Of a stretch of DNA of 64,000 nucleotides, positions 28,446 to 37,041 are shown in pieces. Below the pieces are notes generated by a model. It saw nothing but the letters and a program-made list of their open reading frames with translations. It was not told the origin of the DNA and made no database searches. The stretch covers positions 1,913,001-1,977,000 of the forward strand of contig NZ_CP140706.1 in NCBI RefSeq assembly GCF_034555375.1. Direction: 5' to 3'. The translations under genes were made by a program, and so were the position numbers. Position 1 is the stretch's first letter; every line of letters begins with the position of its first letter. Source of the stretch: Pseudomonas sp. B33.4. GTDB taxonomy: Bacteria > Pseudomonadota > Gammaproteobacteria > Pseudomonadales > Pseudomonadaceae.

Positions 28446-30296
28446 TCAGCGCTCCCTGATAATGAACACCGAATCCGGATTCGAATCGACCTTCAGCACG
28501 CCGCCTATCAACCACACCACTTTGTTGCGGGCGTGAGAACTCATGAGCGCGAGAAATGCGTCCTTGCCAATTCTCTCTTGCAGGTTCGGGTCGACCAGCT
28601 CATTACCCGGGGTGTGGGACAGGCCGACCTGTTCCACCGCCCCCAGTTTCAGAAAATAAACCTGCTCTTGGTTGGCTCGTTTGAACACCAGTGTGGGCAT
28701 GCGATGTTCATGAGTCAGCGGGAAGAGGTCGTAGCCGCTGCGAATCAACAGGGCGCCGAGTAGCCTTCTGAGGTTCAGATCTGTCGGATAAGTCTTGTAG
28801 TGATTCCACTCGACGGCAAAGCGCTGTGGGTCGAAGGTGAGCCGTTGCAGTTCGCTGTCGACCTGGGAAGGCATCGGGATGAGTTTCTTTCCTCCGACAT
28901 CAATGGAGGGTGCCACCGCGAGCATGTTCAGCGGGTCTGCATACGCGGGTGTCGTCGGGAAGGGGCTTTGTTTCCACTGATGCAGGACTGCTTGAATGTT
29001 GACCAGTCCCGTTCCGGTGATCACCGGGGAGTTATCCGCGAGTTCGAACAATCGTCGGGCGACGGTCCGTGCGGTGGCGTCAGAAAAGTCGGGGAATGTA
29101 TTGGCAACGGATTGCGACAGCGGTTCTTCAAAAAAGCGTTTTCCTGCATGTATTTCTCCCGGATCGCTACCGATGCGGTACGTTGCCACCGGTTGCAATG
29201 AGGGCGCTGTTTGCAACATGTGCTCAAAAGTCTCAAAGCGTGAGGGCGTAAATTCAGGATGTTGGACGAAAAACACGGTTGGCTGCGGGTTGGAGCCGCT
29301 AGGTACGATGGGGTAGTGAAGCCAGCCGAGCTGAACGGATTCCACCATGGGTGGCTTGTTCAGGTAGCCCCACGGTAGCCAGAAAAACGGTGTTTGTTCG
29401 GCAGGCGTGCCACTCTCGACAGGGGCCGGTGGTAACGGATCTCTGGATGGCTGAAGGCGCGGCCGCTTGCTTGGGCCGGGCTGTGACTCATCCGGTGCAG
29501 GAACAAGACGAGAACCGAGCGATGCAGAATGTTCGCGGCTTGGCGTTTGCAGAACTTTTCGGCGCCAGAGTAGCGTGCCGGGAATCTGTTCAAAAAATAT
29601 CCCGGGCACGTCACTGGTTGTCGCAGAGGCTTGCTGATATTCCCCCTCTTTGTTTTTGCGCACCATGACCGTACCTTCCGCCGTATCGACGAAGGTTTGT
29701 TTGAGCTTGTTGTAACGGATTGCGTCGGTTGAGAGTTCGGCTTTGGTCAGTGTGATTGCGTCCTCCGGCAGAAGGTAGGAGGGCGCTTGCGCCGCCCTGT
29801 CCTGTGTTGATTGCCAGCCGGGTCGCTGGATGTGCCAGTTTGCCTGACCTTCGGTTTTACTCAGTAACGGGCCGGGAACACCCGGCGCAAAAGTCAGGGG
29901 AACGTAGTAGTTCCCCTGCAGATCCTGTTCGACTACGAACCGGCCTTCGCTGCCAATTTGCGCGTAGGTTCGCTGATCCGGTCCGGTGAACAGTCCGGTT
30001 TTTTCCCCAAGCGGCGTCAACTCGCCCAATCGATTTTGCGGCCAGGCAATCGTACTGCGAGCGGCGCTGTAGTTATCGCGGCCAAGACCGGGCAGCACGC
30101 TGACGGTAATGGCGGGCTGGCGGGTGGTTGTGTCTGCTGCGGAACCCAAGGCGTGTGTCGAAATATCGGCGCCAGATAACGAAACGTCAGGAGTACTGCC
30201 ATGGATGTGGCTGCCGGAACTTGCCGTCGTGGGTCTTGTTGTAACGTTTGCATCGGCTGTTGCTGTCACAGGAACTTTTTTTGGTGGCTTGGCCAT
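28446..30296 (-). CDS. Island KPPK protein D (unknown function, NLS-like motif)
   Basis: First of the four paralogues after the pore-like gene, 616 residues, starting MAKPPKKVPVTATAD. The Thr/Ser-rich leader covers 1–62. Module 1 lies at about 100–160 (GLFTGPDQRTYAQIGSEGRF…ANWHIQRPGW) and module 2 at about 191–246 (AIRYNKLKQTFVDTAEGTVMVRKN…EQIPGTLLWRRK). The linker has PGPSKRPRLQ (about 273–282). In the C-terminal domain, about 295–616, the conserved IEIDG is changed to VQLGW, while HYPIVP, VQHPEFTPSRFETFEHML, LQRLTFDPQRFAVEWN, LVFKR and VVWLIGG remain. No signal peptide is present. The 221 bases to gene C include an imperfect hairpin at 28412–28436. Confidence 0.8.
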   Translation of the reverse strand: MAKPPKKVPVTATADANVTTRPTTASSGSHIHGSTPDVSLSGADISTHALGSAADTTTRQPAITVSVLPGLGRDNYSAARSTIAWPQNRLGELTPLGEKTGLFTGPDQRTYAQIGSEGRFVVEQDLQGNYYVPLTFAPGVPGPLLSKTEGQANWHIQRPGWQSTQDRAAQAPSYLLPEDAITLTKAELSTDAIRYNKLKQTFVDTAEGTVMVRKNKEGEYQQASATTSDVPGIFFEQIPGTLLWRRKVLQTPSREHSASLGSRLVPAPDESQPGPSKRPRLQPSRDPLPPAPVESGTPAEQTPFFWLPWGYLNKPPMVESVQLGWLHYPIVPSGSNPQPTVFFVQHPEFTPSRFETFEHMLQTAPSLQPVATYRIGSDPGEIHAGKRFFEEPLSQSVANTFPDFSDATARTVARRLFELADNSPVITGTGLVNIQAVLHQWKQSPFPTTPAYADPLNMLAVAPSIDVGGKKLIPMPSQVDSELQRLTFDPQRFAVEWNHYKTYPTDLNLRRLLGALLIRSGYDLFPLTHEHRMPTLVFKRANQEQVYFLKLGAVEQVGLSHTPGNELVDPNLQERIGKDAFLALMSSHARNKVVWLIGGVLKVDSNPDSVFIIRER

Positions 30297-30325
30297 ACGG
30301 ATTAACTCATAGGGGTTTCAACATC

Positions 30326-30345
30326 GAGACGCACGAAAGCGTCTC
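30326..30345. repeat. Intercistronic hairpin GAGACGC/GCGTCTC
   Basis: Perfect 7-bp stem with 6-base loop in the 175-bp gap between the pore-like gene and KPPK gene D. No T-run follows on the minus strand, so it is more likely a processing or stability element than a full terminator. Confidence 0.4.
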
Positions 30346-30471
30346 GCCGCATTTTTCAGGCGCACTCGTTTACACCCCCGGGACTCCCACAGCAGTGAAG
30401 TTCAAAGAGGTGTTGGGTAATTTCAACTTCGGAGTGCGCGCGTCAATCAGTCTTGACTGACAAGTGAAGTG

Positions 30472-33400
30472 TCAGGCGGGAGGCACATTGATCAAGGGAA
30501 GTGGCGTGAAGGTGTAGGGATCCTGGTGACTGCAGCGGTTGGTCACGCGTAACTCTGAATACTCGATGCGGGATTTGTCTGTGCGCGAAATCCAGCCGTG
30601 TGCTGGAAAACTGTAGTCGATCGCCTCGGGCCAGTTGTCGGTAAAGGCGATATTTCTCACCTTGAGCACTTTATCTGTCAGCGCGGCCAGGGTTTCAGGC
30701 AGGGCTTTTGTCGCGTCGGGCTCTTCGAAGAACCGAGCGTCAAGGCCATCGAGGTAGATCCTGTCGAAGGAAAGATCGACCGTGTGGATGACGCCATGTG
30801 CTTTGATAACGCGTACCTGATCGATCAGGTCTTCACTTTCGTAATTGGGCAGATGAATAATGCAGGTGCCAATGTGCAGTTGATTGTTTTGCAGTTTGAT
30901 TTCGACGTCGCCCAGTGTTGTCGCATCCAGTTCCCATGTGGAGGAATAAGGCAGTCTGACGTTGGCGTTGGCCAACGCACCCGGGGTCGAGAGTTTGATG
31001 GTCATATCGGCGACCAGATGGATCAAGTACGTGGAACCTTCACCTTCCAGACTTTCCATGGCAGTTTGACCGGGTGAAGACGTGAGCGTCGCGCAGCCGT
31101 TTTTCGCGCTCAGCTTGTAGGCTTCGTTAGTGGGCAGTTCATAGAGGAATTGACCCGTTCGAAATTTCAATGGCAAGTTGAATTGTGTTGTCCAGCGCCT
31201 GAAAGAGTACCTCTCATAGTTATCATCGTCAGGGGCGACATCTGTTTCCGGGCGAAGTCCGGCGTTCAGAGCGACTCCATCATTGAATATAAGAACAAAT
31301 TTAAGATAGTCGCGAACAGCCATGGTTCGCAGGATCTTGACCATGTTCCGAGGATCCAAGCCGCCTCCTGCAGCGGAAAAATTTTTCAATGTCAGTGTTT
31401 TTTCGCCAAAGTGATAGGTGAGGTCACACCCCGCGAGTAGCTCATTACTATTGGCCTTGTCCGACTGCCTTGCAAAAAAGTGTGCTTCGACTTTGCTCAA
31501 TTCATGGCTGGCGTAATCCAGGTGCAGGCTGGTGACGGCGTCGGCACGATCCCCTGAATGGATTGTGGTGCTTTGTCCGGAGCGTGGCAGGTAGTAACGC
31601 GCATCGCTTTTATGCAAAATCATGCACTCGGGGGTATAGAGGATGAGCGGTTTCGGTGCTTGTCCCTTTTTTATGATCGTGGCTTCAACATCGATAGTTT
31701 TTCCGCTGTCTATTTTCTCAGACAGTTCAGGCACCAGAAAGAAGCCGTCCTTGGTAATAAAGGTCAACTTGCTGTTCTTCAGGTGGCACTCTTTTTCGTT
31801 TTGTTTGTAGACATCGTGGATGGTTACCACGCTTCTGGGCCTGTCGTAAAAGTCGAATCTTGAGGTGATGATCAGCGAGTTGTTTTCGATCACCCAACTC
31901 TCGATCAGATCCATTCTCCAGTTCAAAACAATAAAACTCTCTTGTTCACCGTCTTCGATGACGGAGATACGACCTGCTTCGTGGGCAATGTAGTATTCGT
32001 CGGCACCGGCTTCGCCCGACGCCGTCGCGCCTTCGTGCAGCAGATGGATCTGGTCGTTTCCGGCCCCGGCTTTTATCGTGTCCTCGCCGTGTGATTTGAT
32101 GATGTTGCTTTGTTCAGTGCCTGTCACAACGCTGGCAGCACCCTCCACGGTTTCTATATTTTCGATGCTTTCTATAAGGCTGTGGAATACATAGTCTGTG
32201 CCGTCTTCGGTCGGAGGTACCGCTTTTCTCGCGTGCAGCGTGCCTGCCGGCAAATCGATGTCATAGCCAGGTTTATGTTTATGGCCTTTGACGTAACGTC
32301 CGCTCAGCACCAGCGTGTCGGTGCCTTCGCCACCTTTCAACTTTGAGTATTCCGTAACATCAGCGTCTTTATTGATCAGATCTGCCGCGCCCTCGAAGAC
32401 GAATCGGTCGTCCTTCTTGCCGCCGGTCAGCTCCTTTCTTCCTGAGCGGTAATGGAAGGCGTTCGATTTGTTTTCAACGCCCTTGATCGAGTCACGACCA
32501 TTACTGATAAACCACAGGACACTCTTGTTCTCTGCGGCCACTCCCAGTTCCGCGCCAGGGATGTCCTTGTTCACCCCGTCGCGGGCGTCAATGGTGTCAT
32601 CGCTGCCCTTTATCTCGGGAACGTTTACCGTTTCCCAGGCATCTTGTTTGGTCCACCAATTACGCTTCCAGACTTGCGTGGGCTTGAGATGAACTTCAAA
32701 TTTGCCATTCACGATGGCTTCAGTGACGTCCTTCAATTTACCGTCCAGCAGTCTCCTGGCCGTTTCCTTTAATTGTTTCGAGTGTTCGACCCTGGCTTTT
32801 GCCTGGGTATAACGATCCTGAACATCCTGATCTGGACTCGCCATGCAGAACGAAAACCATCCTGTGCGCCAACGCTCTTCGAGGGTGAGTTCGATGTAAT
32901 CATCGATGTCATCAACAATTCGTACTGCACCGTAGACCTGTGAGCCGATCGCGAGGATCGCACCGGCTGCAAGCCCAACCGGCCCGGCAGCCGTAAACCC
33001 CGCCATTGCTGCGGCACCCAGGATGACGGTCATGGCCGCACTGGTGATACTCAGGCCTGCACTCACGTAGTGATCGAGGGCTTCTTTACCGATTGCTCGG
33101 TCAGCAGCGTTGAGCGATCTGATAGCAGTGAACACATCGAACGGCAAAGTCAGTGCTCCGCCGATCAAACCACCGGAACGGCCGAGTCGCAGGGCGAAGC
33201 GGGTTTTAGCAAAATCCTTGTATGCGTTTTGCCCGGCTGTGAGCATTTGAGAGGCGATTTTGTTCACGGCAACGTCCGCCGCGATGGAGGCGAACTCCGA
33301 AGCAATGCCTGCGCTGTTGATTGCAATCTCGGCTTTGTTGTCGACTTTGATGGCGTCGATGACGCCCCGCAAACCCATGAATATTCCGAAAGCCTGGATA

Positions 33401-34035
33401 CCCACACTTGAGCCTAGGGTTGTGTAGCTCTTTAACGATACCCAGCGGGGATTGCCTTTTGGCAGATTGGCATGACCCAAATCGAGCTTTTGTGCGGAGT
33501 TTAATAACTTTACAAGTTTGCTGCGGTAGTTGCCTGGATCAGTAACGGCATCCGGATGTTCTTTGATCATCGACGGTGCGGTCAATGGCCGTCGACTGGC
33601 CATTTCGAAAAGCAGCGTTGACAACAGGTAACTGTCGGAGCCAGTCGACGCCTTTAAGTGACGCTCGATATCAATAGCGCTGAACTGTAGCGAGTTGATA
33701 AAGGATCGTTTTGGAACCCTGAAGAATGTGTTTCTCCCGTTTAAGGGTTGACCGTCAATCGTCGCGCCCAGTGCATCCAGGGACACACGTGTTACCGAGA
33801 TTTCGCCTATCTGAATGGGGCCAAACAAACTGTCGACAACATTCAATTGATCTGTTTTTCGGCGGCTCTGCACGTCCGTGTCTGTCTTGGCATCGTTATA
33901 AAAGTCAAGGGTGGAAGCATTGCGTTCATTGGCTTCAAAGTTCATGTCCGTAATGATCACCGGATCCTTGATCGTTATCGGGTCGGGGCTTACTGGAATG
34001 TTTTCAGTTGAGGCTTTGCGTATCAGGGTGGCCAT
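30472..34035 (-). CDS. Large pore-forming/RTX-like protein, candidate toxin
   Basis: Protein of 1187 residues, first gene of the island operon. Residues about 60–470 form a helical region with hydrophobic stretches at 287–305 and 328–372 (AAMTVILGAAAMAGFTAAGPVGL), then VDDIDDYIELTLEERWRTGWFSF. The hydrophobic helices followed by DDIDD and W-x-TGW resemble the TcdA/TcdB pore-forming region also found in Mcf/FitD insect toxins. That is a resemblance from memory, not a computed hit. Degenerate RTX calcium-binding repeats lie at about 535–685 (GGKKDDRFV, GGEGTDTLV, AGAGNDQIH). The last 500 residues look beta-rich. No Sec signal is visible; RTX proteins normally use type I secretion, but no exporter is in the window. 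The ATG at 34035 has AAGGAAG at -7, and its paralogue (18860–22402) starts at the same place. Confidence 0.8.
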   Translation of the reverse strand: MATLIRKASTENIPVSPDPITIKDPVIITDMNFEANERNASTLDFYNDAKTDTDVQSRRKTDQLNVVDSLFGPIQIGEISVTRVSLDALGATIDGQPLNGRNTFFRVPKRSFINSLQFSAIDIERHLKASTGSDSYLLSTLLFEMASRRPLTAPSMIKEHPDAVTDPGNYRSKLVKLLNSAQKLDLGHANLPKGNPRWVSLKSYTTLGSSVGIQAFGIFMGLRGVIDAIKVDNKAEIAINSAGIASEFASIAADVAVNKIASQMLTAGQNAYKDFAKTRFALRLGRSGGLIGGALTLPFDVFTAIRSLNAADRAIGKEALDHYVSAGLSITSAAMTVILGAAAMAGFTAAGPVGLAAGAILAIGSQVYGAVRIVDDIDDYIELTLEERWRTGWFSFCMASPDQDVQDRYTQAKARVEHSKQLKETARRLLDGKLKDVTEAIVNGKFEVHLKPTQVWKRNWWTKQDAWETVNVPEIKGSDDTIDARDGVNKDIPGAELGVAAENKSVLWFISNGRDSIKGVENKSNAFHYRSGRKELTGGKKDDRFVFEGAADLINKDADVTEYSKLKGGEGTDTLVLSGRYVKGHKHKPGYDIDLPAGTLHARKAVPPTEDGTDYVFHSLIESIENIETVEGAASVVTGTEQSNIIKSHGEDTIKAGAGNDQIHLLHEGATASGEAGADEYYIAHEAGRISVIEDGEQESFIVLNWRMDLIESWVIENNSLIITSRFDFYDRPRSVVTIHDVYKQNEKECHLKNSKLTFITKDGFFLVPELSEKIDSGKTIDVEATIIKKGQAPKPLILYTPECMILHKSDARYYLPRSGQSTTIHSGDRADAVTSLHLDYASHELSKVEAHFFARQSDKANSNELLAGCDLTYHFGEKTLTLKNFSAAGGGLDPRNMVKILRTMAVRDYLKFVLIFNDGVALNAGLRPETDVAPDDDNYERYSFRRWTTQFNLPLKFRTGQFLYELPTNEAYKLSAKNGCATLTSSPGQTAMESLEGEGSTYLIHLVADMTIKLSTPGALANANVRLPYSSTWELDATTLGDVEIKLQNNQLHIGTCIIHLPNYESEDLIDQVRVIKAHGVIHTVDLSFDRIYLDGLDARFFEEPDATKALPETLAALTDKVLKVRNIAFTDNWPEAIDYSFPAHGWISRTDKSRIEYSELRVTNRCSHQDPYTFTPLPLINVPPA

Positions 34036-34036
34036 T

Positions 34037-34052
34037 TGAACTTCCTTGTTCA
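34037..34052 (-). promoter_or_regulatory. Ribosome site in a small inverted repeat (intact pore-like gene)
   Basis: TGAACAAGGAAGTTCA on the minus strand, identical to the leader at 22404–22419, with the Shine-Dalgarno in the loop. Further upstream on the minus strand TGTACA (-35) and TACTAT (-10) at 18-bp spacing are the best promoter candidates I can see (about 34079–34110). Confidence 0.45.
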
Positions 34053-34198
34053 GGCGGTTGTTGTTAAAACGAGACGCGATAGTACGGTTGCCTTTCAAAG
34101 GTTGTACATAAACGTGTTGTTGCGATGTATTGCATATGAAGGGATGAATTAATCGCCGGAAGGGATTAACAATCGGCAACACGAATGGTTGCCGAGAA

Positions 34199-34235
34199 AG
34201 CCATTCTGAGTGGACTGTTCCAAGTCAGAATGGCT
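34199..34235 (-). terminator. Terminator-like hairpin after the RhtB gene
   Basis: Perfect 11-bp stem AGCCATTCTGA/TCAGAATGGCT with a 15-base loop, followed by TTTCT on the minus strand. It separates the RhtB-family gene from the island operon. Confidence 0.6.
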
Positions 34236-34279
34236 GGGGATAACTAACGCTCAGTCAGTGAAGTAACGATAAAAACCAC

Positions 34280-34909
34280 TCAATGGCTACTGAGCAACGA
34301 CGCAGCCCCTGCGCCGCCGAACAGCCCGGCACTGATCCGGTTGAACCAGCTCTGGCCTTTGCCACTGCGCAGATAACGCGCTGCGCCGTGGGCACCCAGT
34401 CCGTAGGCCAATTTGCACAGCAGGTCCAGCAGGGTCCAGGTGGCGATCATCATCAGTAATTGCGGCAGAAACGGCTGTTCGGCGCTGAGGAATTGCGGCA
34501 GGAAGGCGGCAAAAAACAGGATGTCTTTCGGGTTACTCGCGCCGAGTACGAAAGCGCGGCCGAACAGTGCGCGAAAACGTGGAACGGCTGCCGCTTGTGG
34601 CACGACGGCGCCTACCGAAGGCTGGCGCGATTGCTGCCAGCTCTGCCAGGCGAGATAGAACAGATACAGGCCGCCGACGATTTTCAGGGCACTGAACAGT
34701 TGCTCCGACGCCAGTAATAAGGCACCCAGCCCCAGCGCCGAAGCACTGAGCAAGCAGATCGAGGCAAATACGCCGCCGAGAAATGCCGGATACGAGCGGC
34801 GCAAACCATAATTAAGACTGTTGCTGATCATCAACAACGACAGTGGTCCCGGAATCAGAATCACCACCAGCGCAGCACCGCTGAACAGCAGCCAGGTTTC
34901 CAGACTCAT
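34280..34909 (-). CDS. LysE/RhtB-family amino-acid exporter
   Basis: Inner-membrane exporter of 209 residues with about six hydrophobic helices. The family N-terminus is visible as WLLFSGAALVVILIPGPLSLLMISNSLNYG, whose PGP motif is diagnostic. ALFGRAFVLGASNPKDILFFAAFLPQF lies in the middle. RhtB proteins export homoserine, threonine or similar amino acids, but the substrate is not readable from sequence. The ATG at 34909 has a perfect AGGAGG seven bases upstream. It borders the toxin-like island on its upstream side. Confidence 0.92.
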   Translation of the reverse strand: MSLETWLLFSGAALVVILIPGPLSLLMISNSLNYGLRRSYPAFLGGVFASICLLSASALGLGALLLASEQLFSALKIVGGLYLFYLAWQSWQQSRQPSVGAVVPQAAAVPRFRALFGRAFVLGASNPKDILFFAAFLPQFLSAEQPFLPQLLMMIATWTLLDLLCKLAYGLGAHGAARYLRSGKGQSWFNRISAGLFGGAGAASLLSSH

Positions 34910-34999
34910 CACTTTCCTCCTTTTTTTGTTGTACTCAAGAATGTGCAAAAGCCCCACCCGCGAGGGTGAGGCCGTTTTGACGCTTGAACCGCGTAACGC

Positions 35000-36349
35000 T
35001 TACAAGAAGATGAACTTGGCGATGAAGATCGCGCAGAGCACCCACAGGCTCACGGAAATTTCCTTGTACTTGCCGGTCCCGGCCTTCAACGCCACATAGG
35101 TGATGAAGCCCAGCGCGATACCGTCGGCGACCGAAAAGGTCAGCGGCATCATGATCGCGGTAACGATGGCCGGGATCGCGTCAGTGGCTTCGTCCCACTC
35201 GATGTGGGCCATGCCGCCCATCATCAGCATCGCGACGTAGATCAGTGCACCGGCGGTGGCGTAAGCGGGAATCATGCCAGCCAGCGGTGCGAAAAACATC
35301 GCCGCTATAAATAGCACACCTACGGTGACTGCGGTAAGACCAGTCCGACCACCAGCGGCGACGCCGGCAGCACTTTCCACATAGCTGGTAACGGGTGGAA
35401 CACCGACTACGGCGCCGAAAACGCTGGAAGCACTGTCGGCTTTCATGGCGCGGGAGAGGTTTTCGATACGGCCGTCAGCGTTGACCAGATTGGCGCGCTG
35501 GGCCACGCCCATCAGGGTGCCGGCGGTGTCAAACATGTGCACAAAGAGGAAGGCCAGGACCACGCTGATCATGCTGACGTTGAACACGCCGGCCACGTTC
35601 ATCGCCATGAAGGTCGGCGCAAGGCTTGGCGGAGTCGACATGATTCCTTCGTAGTGCACGATGCCCAGGCCCCAACCGGCGAGGGTCACGGTGATGATGC
35701 TGATGAGGATCGCGCCGAAGACTTTGTGGTAGCTGAGGATCGCAATCATCAGAAAGCAGATGGCGGCGAGCAGCGGGCCAGGTTCGCGCAGGGAGCCGAG
35801 CTTGATCAGGGTTGCCGGGCTATCGACGACGATGCCCGCAGTTTTCAGACCGATCAGGCCAAGGAACAGACCGACACCGGCACCCATCGCAAAACGCAGG
35901 CTGACCGGAATGCTGTTGAGCAGCCACTCGCGAATCCGCGAGAAGGTCAGGATCATGAACAGCACACCGGAGACGAACACCGCACCCAGCGCAGTTTCCC
36001 AGTTGTAGCCCATGGTGCCGACCACGGTGTAGGTAAAGAACGCGTTGAGGCCCATGCCCGGCGCCAGACCCACTGGCCAGTTGGCGTATAGGCCCATCAA
36101 CAGGCAGCCCAGCGCAGCGGCGATACAGGTGGCGACGAAGGCTGCACCGTGGTCAATCCCGGCATCGGCCATGATGTTCGGGTTGACGAAGATGATGTAA
36201 GCCATGGTGATGAAGGTTGTCAGACCGGCAATCAGCTCGGTCTTCACCGTGGTGCCATGCAAGCTGAGTTTGAACAAGCGCTCCAGCAGGCCAGTGCGTA
36301 ATGGTGGCGAGAGATCCAGCGTCGATGCTTCGGATTTGCGGCTTTCCAC
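35000..36349 (-). CDS. AzgA-type purine (hypoxanthine/guanine/adenine) permease
   Basis: Inner-membrane nucleobase:proton symporter of the AzgA/GhxP branch of NCS2, 449 residues with about 12–14 helices. Family stretches are TELIAGLTTFITMAYIIFVNPNIMADAG (about 37–64), GLAPGMGLNAFFTYTVV (about 95–111) and FVHMFDTAGTLMGVAQRANLV (about 268–288). It brings in purine bases that the urate cluster can degrade. An operator shared with that cluster lies inside its promoter (36480–36489). The substrate choice within purines is uncertain. Confidence 0.92.
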   Translation of the reverse strand: MESRKSEASTLDLSPPLRTGLLERLFKLSLHGTTVKTELIAGLTTFITMAYIIFVNPNIMADAGIDHGAAFVATCIAAALGCLLMGLYANWPVGLAPGMGLNAFFTYTVVGTMGYNWETALGAVFVSGVLFMILTFSRIREWLLNSIPVSLRFAMGAGVGLFLGLIGLKTAGIVVDSPATLIKLGSLREPGPLLAAICFLMIAILSYHKVFGAILISIITVTLAGWGLGIVHYEGIMSTPPSLAPTFMAMNVAGVFNVSMISVVLAFLFVHMFDTAGTLMGVAQRANLVNADGRIENLSRAMKADSASSVFGAVVGVPPVTSYVESAAGVAAGGRTGLTAVTVGVLFIAAMFFAPLAGMIPAYATAGALIYVAMLMMGGMAHIEWDEATDAIPAIVTAIMMPLTFSVADGIALGFITYVALKAGTGKYKEISVSLWVLCAIFIAKFIFL

Positions 36350-36479
36350 AGCGAGTACTCCTCAAGAGTTTTATTGTTATTTCCAGGGCCGGACCCATGA
36401 GGGGTGGCAGCGGCCCTTTGAGGCACTTGCGAATTTGTTGACCATGCGGTCAGGAACTCGCACGCTGTGGATTATGCTT

Positions 36480-36489
36480 TTGTGTACAA
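36480..36489. promoter_or_regulatory. Operator TTGTGTACAA inside the AzgA promoter
   Basis: The 10-bp palindrome is the same as at 18202. On the minus strand it sits between TTTGCT (-35-like) and CATAAT (-10-like, 17-bp spacing), about 130 bases before the permease start. A protein bound there would block RNA polymerase, so repression is the likely mode. Confidence 0.65.
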
Positions 36490-36562
36490 ATAAAGCAAAT
36501 ATTGTTTTTGGTTTTGTTTACGAAAGTTCCGTCGATAGCGATATATCGCCTGTGCGGGCCCC

Positions 36563-37009
36563 TCAATCGAGAGCCGTCTGACTTTTCCCCAGTGCCAGAT
36601 TCACCGCCAACCAGCCATTCACTGCCGCTTCCCCAGCCTCTGCAAACACCCGCTCCAGCAGCTTCACCTGCTCACGCCGCAGGGCCTGTTCAAATTTCGC
36701 CCCCTCGGTCGTCAGCTCCAGCAGCCGCTTACGCTTGTCAGCTTGCGACGCCACGCTGTCGACCAGATGCATTTCCTGCAACTGCCGCAATGGCATGTTC
36801 AGCGCCTGTTTGCTCACCCCGAGCAACTCCAGTAATTCCTTCACACTCAAATTCGGATAGCGCGCGATGAAAAACACAATGCGCTGATGCACTCGGGAGA
36901 GGCCGCGCCGCTCGAGCATTTCGTCAGCCTTGGCGGTGAACGCCTGATAGCCGAAGAAAAACGCTTCCATCGCCTGCTGCTGACTGGACGGATTTTTAAG
37001 GTCAAGCAT
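36563..37009 (-). CDS. MarR-family transcriptional regulator
   Basis: Winged-helix regulator of 148 residues from the ATG at 37009. A TTG at 37027 would add six residues but has no ribosome site. The recognition region is visible as LSVKELLELLGVSKQALNMPLRQLQEMHLVDSV (about 55–87), followed by the wing KRKRLLELTTEG. It is divergent from the aminotransferase gene, with a candidate palindromic site between them at 37042–37058. This suggests it controls that gene and itself. The ligand is unknown. Confidence 0.9.
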   Translation of the reverse strand: MLDLKNPSSQQQAMEAFFFGYQAFTAKADEMLERRGLSRVHQRIVFFIARYPNLSVKELLELLGVSKQALNMPLRQLQEMHLVDSVASQADKRKRLLELTTEGAKFEQALRREQVKLLERVFAEAGEAAVNGWLAVNLALGKSQTALD

Positions 37010-37041
37010 GTTGACGTACTCGCTCAAGCTGTCGTAATTTC

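Noticed and set aside
18860..34035. Prophage or insertion sequence carrying the island
   Set aside because: No integrase, transposase, phage structural gene, tRNA or att-like direct repeat was found at either edge.
34036..34182. Upstream extension of the large pore/RTX protein by 49 residues
   Set aside because: The ATG at 34035 has a good ribosome site and lines up with the start of the paralogue; the extension has non-coding composition.
36990..37027. TTG start for the MarR regulator at 37027
   Set aside because: No ribosome site precedes it; the ATG at 37009 is preferred, though the difference is only six residues.
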